NCBI RefSeq assembly: GCF_024756235.1
Contig: NZ_JANUGY010000009.1
Span: forward strand, 124,001-188,000
Length of the DNA: 64,000 nucleotides
DNA from: Massilia kyonggiensis
GTDB taxonomy: Bacteria; Pseudomonadota; Gammaproteobacteria; Burkholderiales; Burkholderiaceae_D
Direction of reading: 5' to 3'
Shown here: one piece after another, positions 46,787 to 56,022 of the stretch
Numbering within the stretch: the first letter of the stretch is position 1
How the letters are laid out: the number at the start of each line of letters is the position of its first letter
The notes under the pieces: model-generated
What the model saw: only the letters and a program-made list of their open reading frames with translations
The model's database searches: none
Told to the model about the DNA's origin: nothing
Made by a program: the position numbers and the translations under genes

Positions 46787-47434
46787 ATGCCATGCCCTTT
46801 TGACACCAAGCCGCGCTGGGAGCGCCGTAAGGACGCGCGGCCCCAGGAGTTGCTGGAGGCGGCCATCGACCTGTTCGTCGAGCGTGGCTACGCCGCCACA
46901 CGCCTGGAGGACGTCGCGCGCCGCGCCGGCGTGTCGAAGGGCACCTTGTACCTGTATTACGAAAACAAGGAAGAGCTGTTCAAAGCCGTCGTGCGCAGCA
47001 ATATCGTGCCCGTGATCGGCGAGGCGGAGGCGTCCGTCGCCGAATTCGACGGCCACAGCGCCGACCTGCTGCGCCAGCTGATCCACTCGTGGTGGCAGCG
47101 GCTGGGCGCGACGAAGGCCTCCGGCATCATCAAGCTCGTCATGGCCGAAGCGGACAATTTCCCGGAACTGGCCCGCTTTTACCAGGAAGAAGTCATCACC
47201 CGCGGCACCAATGCCATGGCGTCGATGCTCGAACGGGGTATCGCGCGCGGGGAATTCCGCAAGATCGACGTCAATACGATGACCCAGGTGCTCGTCGCCC
47301 CGATGCTCACCCTGATCATCTGGAAGCATTCGGTCGGCCCGTGCCCGCGCGCGGAACTGGAACCGCTGGCCTTCCTCGACACCTTCCTCGACATGGCGCT
47401 GCACGGTCTTTTGCCTGCGGCACCTCCCGCTTGA
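46787..47434 (+). CDS. TetR/AcrR family transcriptional regulator
   Basis: A 215-residue regulator. The N-terminal helix-turn-helix domain (about 15-65) contains LEAAIDLFVERGYAATRLEDVARRAGVSKGTLYLYYENKEELF (in part). The C-terminal ligand domain is helical and not family-specific. The ATG at 46787 (MPCPFDTKPRW) is preferred over a TTG at 46772. The operator may be the imperfect palindrome near 46756-46771. No efflux pump or enzyme gene lies directly beside it, so its target is not clear. Confidence 0.9.
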   Translation: MPCPFDTKPRWERRKDARPQELLEAAIDLFVERGYAATRLEDVARRAGVSKGTLYLYYENKEELFKAVVRSNIVPVIGEAEASVAEFDGHSADLLRQLIHSWWQRLGATKASGIIKLVMAEADNFPELARFYQEEVITRGTNAMASMLERGIARGEFRKIDVNTMTQVLVAPMLTLIIWKHSVGPCPRAELEPLAFLDTFLDMALHGLLPAAPPA

Positions 47435-47463
47435 CCTCTGTTTTCCTACGTCAAGACGCCGAA

Positions 47464-47485
47464 TTCCGGGGTTCATGCCCCGGAA
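47464..47485 (+). other. Perfect hairpin between the TetR and methyltransferase genes
   Basis: TTCCGGGG / CCCCGGAA, an 8-bp perfect stem around a 6-base loop, without a T-tract. It starts 29 bp after the TetR stop codon. It may be a weak or Rho-assisted terminator or an unrelated inverted repeat. Confidence 0.5.
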
Positions 47486-47599
47486 ACTGCAGACTGTCGC
47501 AATTTCCCCTGGCATTCAGACACATGTCGTTAAGATATGTTTGCTGAAGCCGTTCAACGATAAAATATCGGATTATTTATTTTTCCACCGAGTCTAGAG

Positions 47600-48253
47600 A
47601 TGAATATCGAACAAGCCCGCTTCAACATGATCGAACAGCAGATCCGTCCGTGGAACGTGCTGGACCAGGATGTGCTCGACCTGCTGCACGTCGTCAAGCG
47701 CGAACAGTTCGTGCCGGCGGCGTACCAGAACCTGGCGTTCGCCGACGTCGAGATCCCGCTGCCGGGCGGCGAAGCCATGCTGGCGCCCAAGTTCGAGGCG
47801 CGCATCCTGCAGGAAACCGGTGTGAAGAAGCACGAGACCGTGCTGGAAATCGGTACGGGCTCGGGCTACATGGCCGCCCTGCTGGCGCACCGCGCCGCCA
47901 AGGTGACCACCGTCGAAATCAATCCGGAAACGGCGGAACTGGCCAAGAAGAACCTGGCCAATGCCGGCGTCCATAACGTGACCGTGGAAGTCGGCAACGG
48001 CGCCCAGGGCTGGGAAAAAGGTGCACCGTACGACGTGATCGTGATCTCGGGCGCGCTGGAAGTGCTGCCGGAAGCCATCCTGAAACAGGTGAAGGTGGGT
48101 GGCCGCATCGCCGCCATCGTCGGCCAGGCACCGGTGATGGAAGCGTCGATCATCACCCGCACCGGCGATAACGCCTACAGCACGGTCAAGGTGTTCGAGA
48201 CCAACGTGCGCTACCTGACGGGTGCCCCGGTGCCGTCGCACTTCCAGTTCTGA
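47600..48253 (+). CDS. Protein-L-isoaspartate O-methyltransferase-like protein
   Basis: A 217-residue SAM-dependent methyltransferase of the PCMT family. RFNMIEQQIRPWNVLDQDVL and KREQFVP (about 35-41) match the family N-terminus, and VLEIGTGSGYMAALLAHRAAKV (in part, about 81-102) is the SAM-binding motif. It lacks some canonical Pcm signatures and is of the type found just upstream of tolC in Burkholderiales, where its substrate is uncertain. It precedes the rhodanese gene by 11 bp. Confidence 0.85.
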   Translation: MNIEQARFNMIEQQIRPWNVLDQDVLDLLHVVKREQFVPAAYQNLAFADVEIPLPGGEAMLAPKFEARILQETGVKKHETVLEIGTGSGYMAALLAHRAAKVTTVEINPETAELAKKNLANAGVHNVTVEVGNGAQGWEKGAPYDVIVISGALEVLPEAILKQVKVGGRIAAIVGQAPVMEASIITRTGDNAYSTVKVFETNVRYLTGAPVPSHFQF

Positions 48254-48264
48254 GGCGGGCAAAC

Positions 48265-48588
48265 ATGCAGCACATTACCGCACCCGAGTTGGCCGCCTGG
48301 CTGGCCGACCCGTCGCGCCCGAAGCCGTTGCTGCTCGACGTCCGGGAAAACTGGGAATTCGAGACCTGCCACATCGAGGGCTCGACCCAGATCCCGATGA
48401 ACCTGATTCCGATCCGCGTGAGCGAACTGGACGACGGCCAGGACATCGTCTGCGTATGCCACCACGGCGCCCGCAGCATGCAGGTGGCCGCCTTCCTGGA
48501 ACGGAACGGATTCAGCAACATTACCAACCTTACAGGCGGGATACACGCCTGGGCCGTGCAGGTCGACCCTTCGATGCCGAAGTATTGA
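48265..48588 (+). CDS. Rhodanese-like domain protein
   Basis: A 107-residue single-domain rhodanese. The active-site loop is CHHGARS with catalytic Cys65; LLLDVRENWEFETCHIEGS (22-40) is the typical N-terminal motif. It would carry sulfur as a persulfide on the Cys or act in redox. It is probably co-transcribed with the upstream methyltransferase and sits just before the TolC-like gene. Confidence 0.9.
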   Translation: MQHITAPELAAWLADPSRPKPLLLDVRENWEFETCHIEGSTQIPMNLIPIRVSELDDGQDIVCVCHHGARSMQVAAFLERNGFSNITNLTGGIHAWAVQVDPSMPKY

Positions 48589-48629
48589 CGCTGCGTCCTT
48601 AACTATTGATGACTCCGACGGAGAAAGTA

Positions 48630-49952
48630 ATGCAGAAGCCCCTCATCGCCGTACTGTTGGCCAGCGCGTTTTCGCTCAATGCCCAGGCGGCCGATCTGAT
48701 CCAGGTGTACCAGCAGGCACTGGCGAACGACGCCAGCTATGCCAGCGCCCGCGCGTCCGCCGCGGCGGGTCGCGAACGTATCACCCAGGGGCGATCCGGC
48801 TTGCTGCCGACCGTCGGCGTCAATGGCGACATCACGAAGAACAACAGCGACTACTCGCCGTGGAACAACACACCGTCCACCGGCAGCAACCTGCGCACCA
48901 ACGAAATCCAGGTGACCCTGCAGCAGCCGCTGTTCCACTGGGACCGCTGGGAAACCTACCAGCAGAGCAAGCTGGCGCAAGCCATTTCCGAAGCCCAGTT
49001 CGCCCAGGCCCAGCAAGACCTGATCACGCGCGTCGCGCAAGCGTATTTCGACGTGCTGGCCGCCCAGGACACGCTGGAATCCACGCGGGCACAAAAAGTC
49101 GCCGTGACCGAGCAGCTGGCCTCCGCCAAGCGCAACTTCGAAGTCGGCACGCAGACCATCACCGACACCCATGAAGCCCAGGCCGCGTATGACCTCGTGG
49201 TGTCGCAGGAAATTGCTGCCGTCAACGATCTGGAAACCAAGAAGACGGCGCTGCAAGCCATCATCGGCACCCCGCCGTCCACGCTGGCGACCTTGCGCAC
49301 GGGCGTGTCCCTGACGGCACCGCAGCCGATCAACGTCGACCAGTGGGTGTCTGCCGCCGAGAACCAGAACTACGCCGTGACCGTGGCCCAGCTGCAATTG
49401 GAATCGGCCAAGCGCGACATCTCGAAGAACCGTGCCGGCCACTATCCGACCGTGGACCTCGTCGCATCGTCGCTGCACCGCGACGTCAATGGCCAGGTCC
49501 CCGGCGCGTCGGGCAAGACCAACAGCAACTCCATCGGCATCCAGTACAGCATCCCGATCTTCAACGGTTTCGCCGTGACGAGCAAGGTGCGCGAATCGAT
49601 CGCGCTGGAAGACAAGGCCCGCAACGACCTGGAAGCGAACCGCCGCAACGCCGCACTGGTGGCGCGCCAATCGTTCCTCGGCGTGAACAGCGGCCTCGCG
49701 CAGGTGAAGGCGCTGGAAGCAGCCGAAGTGTCGAGCAATTCCGCGCTGGAATCGAACAAGCTCGGTTACCAGGTCGGCGTGCGTATCAACATCGACGTGC
49801 TGAATGCGCAGCGCCAGTTGTACCAGACCCGTACCGACCTGGCCCGCGCGCGCTACAACACGATCCTGGCCGGCCTGAAGCTGAAAGCCGCCGCAGGTTC
49901 GCTGCGCGAGGAAGACCTGCAGCCGATCAACGCGCTGCTGCAACAGCCGTAA
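48630..49952 (+). CDS. TolC family outer membrane efflux protein
   Basis: A 440-residue protein with a signal peptide (1-20, ending AQA). The mature part is two internally similar halves rich in long helices (about 30-230 and 235-440), including DLIQVYQQALANDASYASA at the start and RARYNTILAGLKLKAAAG at the end, as in TolC/type I secretion outer membrane proteins. It forms the exit duct for efflux pumps or type I secretion systems; the inner membrane partner is not in this window. GGAGAAAG before the ATG at 48630 sets the start. Confidence 0.9.
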   Translation: MQKPLIAVLLASAFSLNAQAADLIQVYQQALANDASYASARASAAAGRERITQGRSGLLPTVGVNGDITKNNSDYSPWNNTPSTGSNLRTNEIQVTLQQPLFHWDRWETYQQSKLAQAISEAQFAQAQQDLITRVAQAYFDVLAAQDTLESTRAQKVAVTEQLASAKRNFEVGTQTITDTHEAQAAYDLVVSQEIAAVNDLETKKTALQAIIGTPPSTLATLRTGVSLTAPQPINVDQWVSAAENQNYAVTVAQLQLESAKRDISKNRAGHYPTVDLVASSLHRDVNGQVPGASGKTNSNSIGIQYSIPIFNGFAVTSKVRESIALEDKARNDLEANRRNAALVARQSFLGVNSGLAQVKALEAAEVSSNSALESNKLGYQVGVRINIDVLNAQRQLYQTRTDLARARYNTILAGLKLKAAAGSLREEDLQPINALLQQP

Positions 49953-49971
49953 ATTTGTCGGTGGATCTGGA

Positions 49972-49995
49972 AACGGCGCTTCGGCGCCGTTTTTT
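49972..49995 (+). terminator. Rho-independent terminator after the TolC-like gene
   Basis: AACGGCGC / GCGCCGTT with a TTCG tetraloop, followed by a T-run. It is 20 bp after the stop codon. Confidence 0.92.
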
Positions 49996-50106
49996 ATTGC
50001 CCTCGAAAATCCTGCTTGAGACGCCCCAAGCAAGCTCCGCTTTGACTGAACTCGCGCGACACGCACTCCTACACTCAAGCGTGAACCATTCGAAAGCGAG
50101 GTCGCC

Positions 50107-51303
50107 ATGTTCACGTTCTCCCGCGCATCCGCATCCGCCACTGCGCTCGCATTGACACTGACGCTGACCGCCTGCGGCGGTGGCCACCATCACGGCAATC
50201 CCGGCGGGCCCGGGCCCGGGCCGGGCCCGGTCAGCAACGGTCCCACGTACGACGTCATCCCGATCGGCCTGCCGGGCATGACGTCGGGCGAGGTCACGCG
50301 CCGCGGCATCGCGAACGGCGGCGTCGTCGCCGGCACGTCGCGCGGCGCGGACGGCGTCGGGCACGCCTTTCTCTATTACGGCAGCAAGACGATCGGGCTG
50401 GGGGCGCTCGGCGGCGATTTCTCGCAGGCCCTGGCCGTGAACGCTTGCGGCCACGTGACGGGCTGGGCCGCGACAAAGGCCGGGTCCGCGCACGCGTTCC
50501 TGTACGACGGCACCATGCACGACCTGGGCACGCTCGGCGGCAGCGATTCGGAAGGCACCGTGATCACCCACTGCGGACAAATCACGGGCTGGGCGGCGAC
50601 GGCCGCCGGGCAGACCCACGCATTCCTGTACGACGGCAAGAAGCTGAACGACCTCGGTTCGCTCGGCGGCAATTCGTTCGGCAACGGGCTGAACAACCTG
50701 GGCGTGGTGGTGGGCTATTCGTTCGGTCCGCACAATGCGTGGTTCCACGCGTTCCTGTACGACAGCCGCACGGGCGGACCGTTGGTGGATCTCGGCTCGC
50801 CGGGCGGCAATTCGGTCGCCGTCGACATCAACGACGCCGGCCAGGTCACGGGCTGGTTCCGCAACGGCGAGGGTCCGACCGGTGCGTTCCTGTACGAGTT
50901 GGGCAAGATCCGCAGCATCGGCACGCTCGGCGGCGCCAGTGCGGAAGCTTTCCAGATCAATGGCGCGGGCCTCGTCATCGGTATTTCCGCAACCTCGGAT
51001 GGCAGCCACCGCGGTTTCGTCTACGACGGCACGACCATGACGAGCATCGGTTCCCTCCCGGGCGGCAATTTCTCGATCGCGGAGGCGATCAATGCGAGCG
51101 GACTCGTCGTCGGCGCGGCCGCGACGGCGACCGAGGAGCATGCCGTGTCCTGGACCCGCAAGGACGGCCTCGTCGACCTGAACGACCGGCTGGCCGCGCC
51201 CCCGGCCGGCCTCGTGCTCGTGCGCGCGCTCGCGGTGGCCGACGACGGCTGCATCGTCGTGCGCACCAACCAGGGCCCGGCGCTGCTCAGGCCCAGGAAG
51301 TGA
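50107..51303 (+). CDS. HAF-repeat lipoprotein
   Basis: A 398-residue lipoprotein: signal peptide ending LTAC (Cys23), a Gly/His/Pro-rich linker (24-45), then a chain of HAF-type repeats, with HAFLYYG, HAFLYDG (twice), HAFLYDS, GAFLYEL, RGFVYDG and similar elements every 40-50 residues and LGTLGG-type strands between them. This is the probable extracellular repeat HAF family, which forms a beta-propeller-like fold. It is probably surface exposed; partner or ligand unknown. Confidence 0.85.
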   Translation: MFTFSRASASATALALTLTLTACGGGHHHGNPGGPGPGPGPVSNGPTYDVIPIGLPGMTSGEVTRRGIANGGVVAGTSRGADGVGHAFLYYGSKTIGLGALGGDFSQALAVNACGHVTGWAATKAGSAHAFLYDGTMHDLGTLGGSDSEGTVITHCGQITGWAATAAGQTHAFLYDGKKLNDLGSLGGNSFGNGLNNLGVVVGYSFGPHNAWFHAFLYDSRTGGPLVDLGSPGGNSVAVDINDAGQVTGWFRNGEGPTGAFLYELGKIRSIGTLGGASAEAFQINGAGLVIGISATSDGSHRGFVYDGTTMTSIGSLPGGNFSIAEAINASGLVVGAAATATEEHAVSWTRKDGLVDLNDRLAAPPAGLVLVRALAVADDGCIVVRTNQGPALLRPRK

Positions 51304-51309
51304 GACCGC

Positions 51310-51966
51310 TTACGCGGCTTGCTGCTCGTTGCGCGACCGCCAGGCGATCAGCTCGGCGATCGTGAGGATCGGAAAGCCGCGTTCGCGTGCGAAGCGTTCG
51401 ATGGCGTCGCCGCGCATCATCGTGCCGTCCTCGTTCATCAGCTCGCACAACACGGCGGCCGGCTGCAGGCCGGCCAGCACGGCCAGGTCGACGGAACCTT
51501 CTGTATGGCCCTTGCGGCCCAGCACGCCGGCCGGGTTGGCACGCAGCGGGAACACGTGTCCCGGACGCACGAGGTCGGACGGCTGCGCATCCGGTGCGAT
51601 GGCCGCGCGGATCGTCGTCACGCGGTCCGCCGCGGAGACGCCCGTGGTCACGCCTTCGCGCGCTTCGATCGAGACGGTGAACGGCGTGCCGTAGCGGCTG
51701 CCGTTGTCCGCCGCCATCGGCGGCAGCTCGAGCGCGCGGACCTTGTCGGCGGACAGGCACAGGCAGACGATGCCGCTGCATTCGCGGATCATCAGCGCCA
51801 TGGTTTCGACGGTCAGTTTTTCGGCCGCAACGATCAGGTCCGCTTCGTTCTCGCGGTCGAAATCGTCGAGCAGGATCACCGGAACGCCGGCGCGCGTGGC
51901 ATCGAGGGCGGCGGCGATGCGGCCGTCGAGATCCTCGCTGAAGAGAGTAAAGGTTTGGGTGGTCAT
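51310..51966 (-). CDS. ribB: 3,4-dihydroxy-2-butanone 4-phosphate synthase RibB
   Basis: A 218-residue enzyme converting ribulose 5-phosphate to 3,4-dihydroxy-2-butanone 4-phosphate in riboflavin synthesis. LLDDFDRENEADL (about 33-45) carries the metal-binding Glu residues; PGHVFPLRA and HTEGSVDL are conserved. It lacks a GTP cyclohydrolase II (RibA) domain. Transcription is preceded by an FMN riboswitch, so flavin represses it. Confidence 0.96.
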   Translation of the reverse strand: MTTQTFTLFSEDLDGRIAAALDATRAGVPVILLDDFDRENEADLIVAAEKLTVETMALMIRECSGIVCLCLSADKVRALELPPMAADNGSRYGTPFTVSIEAREGVTTGVSAADRVTTIRAAIAPDAQPSDLVRPGHVFPLRANPAGVLGRKGHTEGSVDLAVLAGLQPAAVLCELMNEDGTMMRGDAIERFARERGFPILTIAELIAWRSRNEQQAA

Positions 51967-52072
51967 TTGAGACGCTCCTCGCAAAAGATAAACACAGCGA
52001 AAAACGCATCAGGGCAAAGCGAAACGACGCATGCGCCGAAGCCTGGCGGCACAGCGCACACATGATGACGCA

Positions 52073-52212
<140 letters not shown>

Positions 52213-52266
52213 GTTAAATTGTCGCCCGTCGCGAAACGGGCGCGGTGATTGTAGCAGGGTGGGTAA

Positions 52267-52680
52267 TTAGCTGCCGAGGCCGCCGCCGCCGGCGTTGTCG
52301 GCGCGCTCGATCAGTTCGACCTTGTAGCCGTCCGGATCGGTGATGAAGGCGATCACCGTCGTGCCGCCCTTGACCGGGCCCGGCTCGCGCGTGATGTTGC
52401 CGCCGGCCGCGCGGACCTGGTCGCACGTTTTATAGATGTCTTCGGCCGAGATCGCGATGTGGCCGTAGGCCGAGCCCATGTCGTACTTGTCGACGCCCCA
52501 GTTATAGGTCAGCTCGAGTTCCGCGTGGTCCGGATTGTTGCCGTAGCCGACGAAGGCAAGGGTGTATTTGTATTCCGGGTTCTCGCTCGTGCGCAGCAGT
52601 TTCATGCCGAGCACCTTGGTGTAGAAATCGATGGAGCGCTGCAGGTCGCCGACGCGAAGCATGGTGTGCAGGAGGCGCAT
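52267..52680 (-). CDS. gloA: Lactoylglutathione lyase (glyoxalase I)
   Basis: A 137-residue enzyme converting the methylglyoxal-glutathione adduct to S-lactoylglutathione. All four metal ligands match E. coli GlxI: His5, Glu56, His74 and Glu122. The rest of the fold is canonical; residues 128-137 are a Gly-rich tail (DNAGGGGLGS). The metal is probably Ni2+ as in other bacterial short forms. Confidence 0.97.
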   Translation of the reverse strand: MRLLHTMLRVGDLQRSIDFYTKVLGMKLLRTSENPEYKYTLAFVGYGNNPDHAELELTYNWGVDKYDMGSAYGHIAISAEDIYKTCDQVRAAGGNITREPGPVKGGTTVIAFITDPDGYKVELIERADNAGGGGLGS

Positions 52681-52781
52681 TGTTGTCCTTGATGCTTAGT
52701 TGATTGTTAGGGGAAAGCAGGAATTTTATGCGCTCGTGAGGATTCGTGCAGGCGTGCCGCGCGATGCGGCACGCCTCGTCA

Positions 52782-53210
52782 TTACGCTTGGAGTCTGGCG
52801 TCCAGCGTGATGTTCGCATTGAACAGCTTCGACACCGGACACCCTTCCTTGGCCTTGCGCGCCGCTTCCTGGAACGCTTCCTCGCTCGCGCCGGGAATCG
52901 TGGCGACGAGCTCCAGGTGCACGGCCGGGATCGCGAACCCGCCGTCGGCCTTGTCCAGCGACACGGTGGCCGTCGTCTCCAGCTTCTGCGCCGTCATGCC
53001 GGCCTCGCCCAGCTGGGCCGACAAGGCCATCGTGAAGCAGCCGGCGTGCGCGGCCGCGAGCAGTTCTTCCGGATTCGTGCCCGCGCCATTTTCGAAGCGG
53101 GTGTTGAAGCCGTATTGTGCCTGGTTGAGGACGCCGCTCTGCGTGGATACGGTGCCCTTGCCATCTTTCAGTCCGCCGCTCCAGACGGCGCTTCCCTTAC
53201 GTTTGATCAT
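52782..53210 (-). CDS. OsmC-family peroxiredoxin
   Basis: A 142-residue protein of the OsmC/Ohr fold. The catalytic Cys pair is in HAGCFTMALS (about 58) and EGCPVSKLF (about 122); NPEELLAAAHAGC is the OsmC signature. It reduces organic or lipid hydroperoxides. It is the last gene of a three-gene operon; its ATG overlaps the stop of the sugar dehydrogenase gene by 4 bp (ATGA). Confidence 0.93.
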   Translation of the reverse strand: MIKRKGSAVWSGGLKDGKGTVSTQSGVLNQAQYGFNTRFENGAGTNPEELLAAAHAGCFTMALSAQLGEAGMTAQKLETTATVSLDKADGGFAIPAVHLELVATIPGASEEAFQEAARKAKEGCPVSKLFNANITLDARLQA

Positions 53211-54529
53211 TTAGCAGCTCCCTGGTTGGTGGCGGCCGGTGTGATCCGCCAGACGATGTTGCCGACGTCATCCGCCAGCAGAATGGCGCCGGTGCGGTCG
53301 ATCGCGACCCCGACCGGGCGCCCGTACGCATGCTCGTCCTTGCCGAGGAAGCCCGTCAGGACGTCCTGCGGCGGACCGCTCGGCTTGCCGTTGGTGAACG
53401 GCACGAACACGAGCTTGTAGCCGGAGTGCGGCTTGCGGTTCCACGAGCCGTGCTGGCCGATCAGCGCGCCGTTCTTGAACTGCGGCAAGAGATCTCCGTC
53501 GTAGAACGCGAGGCCCAGCGAGGCCGTGTGCGCGCCCAGCGCATAGTCCGGCGGGATCGCCTTCGCGACGAGCTCGGGGTTCTGTGGCTTGACGCGCGTG
53601 TCGACGTGCTGGCCGTAATAGCTGTACGGCCAGCCGTAGAACGCGCCTTCCTTCACGGCCGTCATGTAGTCCGGCACGAGGTCGTTGCCCAGTTCGTCGC
53701 GTTCGTTGACGACGGTCCACAAGGCCTTCGTCTGCGGCTGGAAGTCCATCCCGTTCGGATTGCGCAGGCCGCTCGCGTAGATGCGCGACTTGCCGCTGGC
53801 GATGTCGTATTCCCAGATGGCGGCGCGGCCTTTTTCGATCTCCATGCCGTTCTCGGCCACGTTGCTGTTCGAGCCGACCGTGATGTACAGCTTCTTGCCG
53901 TCGGGCGAGGCGACGACGTTCTTCGTCCAGTGGTGGTTGATCCCCGCGGGCAGGTCGAGCACCTTGGTGCCCTTGGCCGTGATGCTCGTCTCGCCGGATT
54001 TATACGGGAACTTCCACAGCGCGTCGGCATTCGCGACGTACAGGTCGTTGCCGACGAGCGTCATGCCGAACGGCGACGTCAGGCCCTGCATGAACGTGGT
54101 CTTCGTGTCGGCCGTGCCGTCCGGCTTGAAGCCGCGCAGCAGGATGATCTTGTCGGGCGACTCGACGCCGGCGCCCGCCTTTTTCTGCGCCAGCCCCTGC
54201 ACCTTGGCGCGGATGCCTTTTTCCTTGGGCGCGTTGCCGGGCTTGTTGCTCTCGGCGACGAGCACGTCGCCGTTCGGCAGGACGTACAGCCAGCGCGGAT
54301 GATCGAGGCCCGTCGCGTACGCGGTGACGGCCAGGCCCGCGGCCGGGGTGGGGCGCGTGCCTTGCGGCCACGCGTCCGCCTCGGCGATGTTGATGGTCGG
54401 GATCAGCGATTTCTCGGGCGCCGGCAGGGTCGGGTTCGGCCCCCAGCCGACGGGGTATTGCTGGGCGTGTGCAGCGCCGGCGCCCAGCAGTGGAAGGAGC
54501 AGGAATGCTAGCCTGGCACGTGGTGTCAT
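53207..54529 (-). CDS. PQQ-dependent sugar dehydrogenase-like protein (L-sorbosone dehydrogenase type)
   Basis: A 440-residue periplasmic beta-propeller protein with a signal peptide ending AHAQ. GLDHPRWLYVLPNGDVLVAE (in part), HHWTKNVVASPDGKKLYITVGS and NPNGMDFQPQTKALWTVVNERDELGND fit the GDH/sorbosone dehydrogenase family. Use of PQQ is a family inference and not visible directly. It is in an operon with the hydrophilic protein and OsmC, so it may belong to a stress-related set rather than to sugar catabolism. Confidence 0.85.
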   Translation of the reverse strand: MTPRARLAFLLLPLLGAGAAHAQQYPVGWGPNPTLPAPEKSLIPTINIAEADAWPQGTRPTPAAGLAVTAYATGLDHPRWLYVLPNGDVLVAESNKPGNAPKEKGIRAKVQGLAQKKAGAGVESPDKIILLRGFKPDGTADTKTTFMQGLTSPFGMTLVGNDLYVANADALWKFPYKSGETSITAKGTKVLDLPAGINHHWTKNVVASPDGKKLYITVGSNSNVAENGMEIEKGRAAIWEYDIASGKSRIYASGLRNPNGMDFQPQTKALWTVVNERDELGNDLVPDYMTAVKEGAFYGWPYSYYGQHVDTRVKPQNPELVAKAIPPDYALGAHTASLGLAFYDGDLLPQFKNGALIGQHGSWNRKPHSGYKLVFVPFTNGKPSGPPQDVLTGFLGKDEHAYGRPVGVAIDRTGAILLADDVGNIVWRITPAATNQGAAK

Positions 54530-54846
54530 CGGTTCTGCCCTCCGTCCGGAATGGTCGAATCGTGGTCGCGCATGTCGCGGTGGCGGTCGGGCTGCGGATT
54601 GGCCCGGCCCGTCGCACCCGGCTTCGGCTCGACGGCCTGTTCGAGGCCCGGCGTGCCGCGGCCTTCGTAGTTTTCCGTGTCGACGAGGCCCTGCTCGAGG
54701 TCTTCCGCCGCCTGCTTCATGATGCCGCGCGGCCTGACGCCTTGCCCGTCCGGCGATTCGTCGCGCTCGTGCGGTTCGCGCTTGTAGCTCTGCTCTTCGA
54801 TCTTCCGGTCGGTATTCACGACGCGGTCTTTTTCTTCCTGCACCAT
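54526..54846 (-). CDS. Small hydrophilic, probably disordered protein
   Basis: A 106-residue protein very rich in Glu, Asp, Arg, Gly, Gln and Pro, without Cys, Trp or hydrophobic stretches. It reads like an intrinsically disordered protein and resembles hydrophilin-type stress proteins in composition only. Its stop overlaps the start of the sugar dehydrogenase gene by 4 bp (ATGA), making it the first gene of the three-gene operon. No family is recognised. Confidence 0.65.
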   Translation of the reverse strand: MVQEEKDRVVNTDRKIEEQSYKREPHERDESPDGQGVRPRGIMKQAAEDLEQGLVDTENYEGRGTPGLEQAVEPKPGATGRANPQPDRHRDMRDHDSTIPDGGQNR

Positions 54847-54915
54847 AGCAACCTCCTTGGATTCAATTGATTAAATCCTAATCCTTCGAATCGAACGCGG
54901 TCGCGCAATTGGAAG

Positions 54916-55878
54916 ATGCTTTTTTGCAATGAACTGTTTAACATGTTGGTTGATATGACAAATGGTACGAACGTCGTGAACACGCCAGCCCATCTCCATC
55001 ACACCGCCAGCGACTGCCCGAACTGCAACGCCGTCGTTTCCGGGAACTATTGCCACGAATGTGGTCAGGAAACCGTCCTGCATCCACCCAGCACGCGCGA
55101 ATTCCTGCACGAGTTCATCGGCCATTACGTGGCGCTGGAAGGCAAGCTTTGGAAGTCGCTGCTGCTGCTTTTGTTCCGCCCGGGCCAGCTGACTTTGGAG
55201 TACATCAATGGGCGCCGCGTGCGCTACATCCAGCCGCTCCGCCTGTACCTGACGTTCAGCCTGATTTTCTTCGCGGTCGCGAAATTCGGCGGCCACGATG
55301 CGGTCCCGGCCCCGGCCGGGCAGGGACACGCGCCGGCGGCAGCACGCGGCGAGGCGGCGAAGCAGGGCGGGCTGATGCGTGAAGATGCGCCGGGTGAAAT
55401 CGCCGAGGGCACGGTCGACCTGCGCAAGAGTATCGGCAGCGTCAACGAGCACTGGGGCGAGCAGGCGGACCGGTTCGCCAGGATGTCGCCGGCGGAGCGG
55501 GACAAGGTGATGCGGACGGCCTTCGGCAGCTACGTGCCGTATGCCGTGTTCCTGATGATGCCGCTGTTCGCGCTGTACCTCAAGATACTGTACCTGGGCT
55601 CGGGACGACGCTACGGCGAACACCTGCTGTTCGCGCTGCACGTGAACGCCTTCGCATTCCTGGCCCTGACCCTGCTGATGGTGGTGCCGGATATCGTCGG
55701 CATCGTATCGTTCGTGCTGTGGCTGTGGCTCCTGCTCTACACGCCCATCGCGATGCGGCGCGTGTACGGCGGCTCGCGGCTGGTGACCGGCCTGCGCTGG
55801 TTCGTGCTGATGGCGCTGCACGTGACCGGGGTGGGGGTGGCGATCGGTGCCGCGTTCGCGTTCGGCATTCTTCATTGA
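54916..55878 (+). CDS. DUF3667 domain membrane protein
   Basis: A 320-residue protein. An N-terminal zinc-ribbon-like motif CPNCNAVVSGNYCHECGQ (about 35-52) is followed by a conserved cytoplasmic stretch (FRPGQLTLEYINGRRVRYIQPLRLYL, in part), and four or more membrane helices at about 108-122, 195-215, 230-260 and 290-318. This is the DUF3667 pattern. Function is unknown. Starts at 54943 or 54955 are also possible. Confidence 0.85.
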   Translation: MLFCNELFNMLVDMTNGTNVVNTPAHLHHTASDCPNCNAVVSGNYCHECGQETVLHPPSTREFLHEFIGHYVALEGKLWKSLLLLLFRPGQLTLEYINGRRVRYIQPLRLYLTFSLIFFAVAKFGGHDAVPAPAGQGHAPAAARGEAAKQGGLMREDAPGEIAEGTVDLRKSIGSVNEHWGEQADRFARMSPAERDKVMRTAFGSYVPYAVFLMMPLFALYLKILYLGSGRRYGEHLLFALHVNAFAFLALTLLMVVPDIVGIVSFVLWLWLLLYTPIAMRRVYGGSRLVTGLRWFVLMALHVTGVGVAIGAAFAFGILH

Positions 55879-55923
55879 AGCAGGCTCGAGCGTCCGCTTG
55901 CCGGAAGTCCATCCTCCCAACTA

Positions 55924-55943
55924 TACTGTGCGTTTGTACAGTA
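55924..55943 (+). promoter_or_regulatory. LexA box (SOS operator)
   Basis: TACTGT-N8-ACAGTA, the same perfect palindrome as at 25457. It lies 79 bp upstream of the nadK start and heads the nadK-recN-hemH unit. recN is a classic SOS gene, which supports function. Confidence 0.93.
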
Positions 55944-56022
55944 TTTGCTGAGTTGCGATAGTGCAGAAGCCGGGCGAATCGGTTAATCTTCTGTCTCCCA
56001 AACACCCGCTGCCGAGAGTCGT

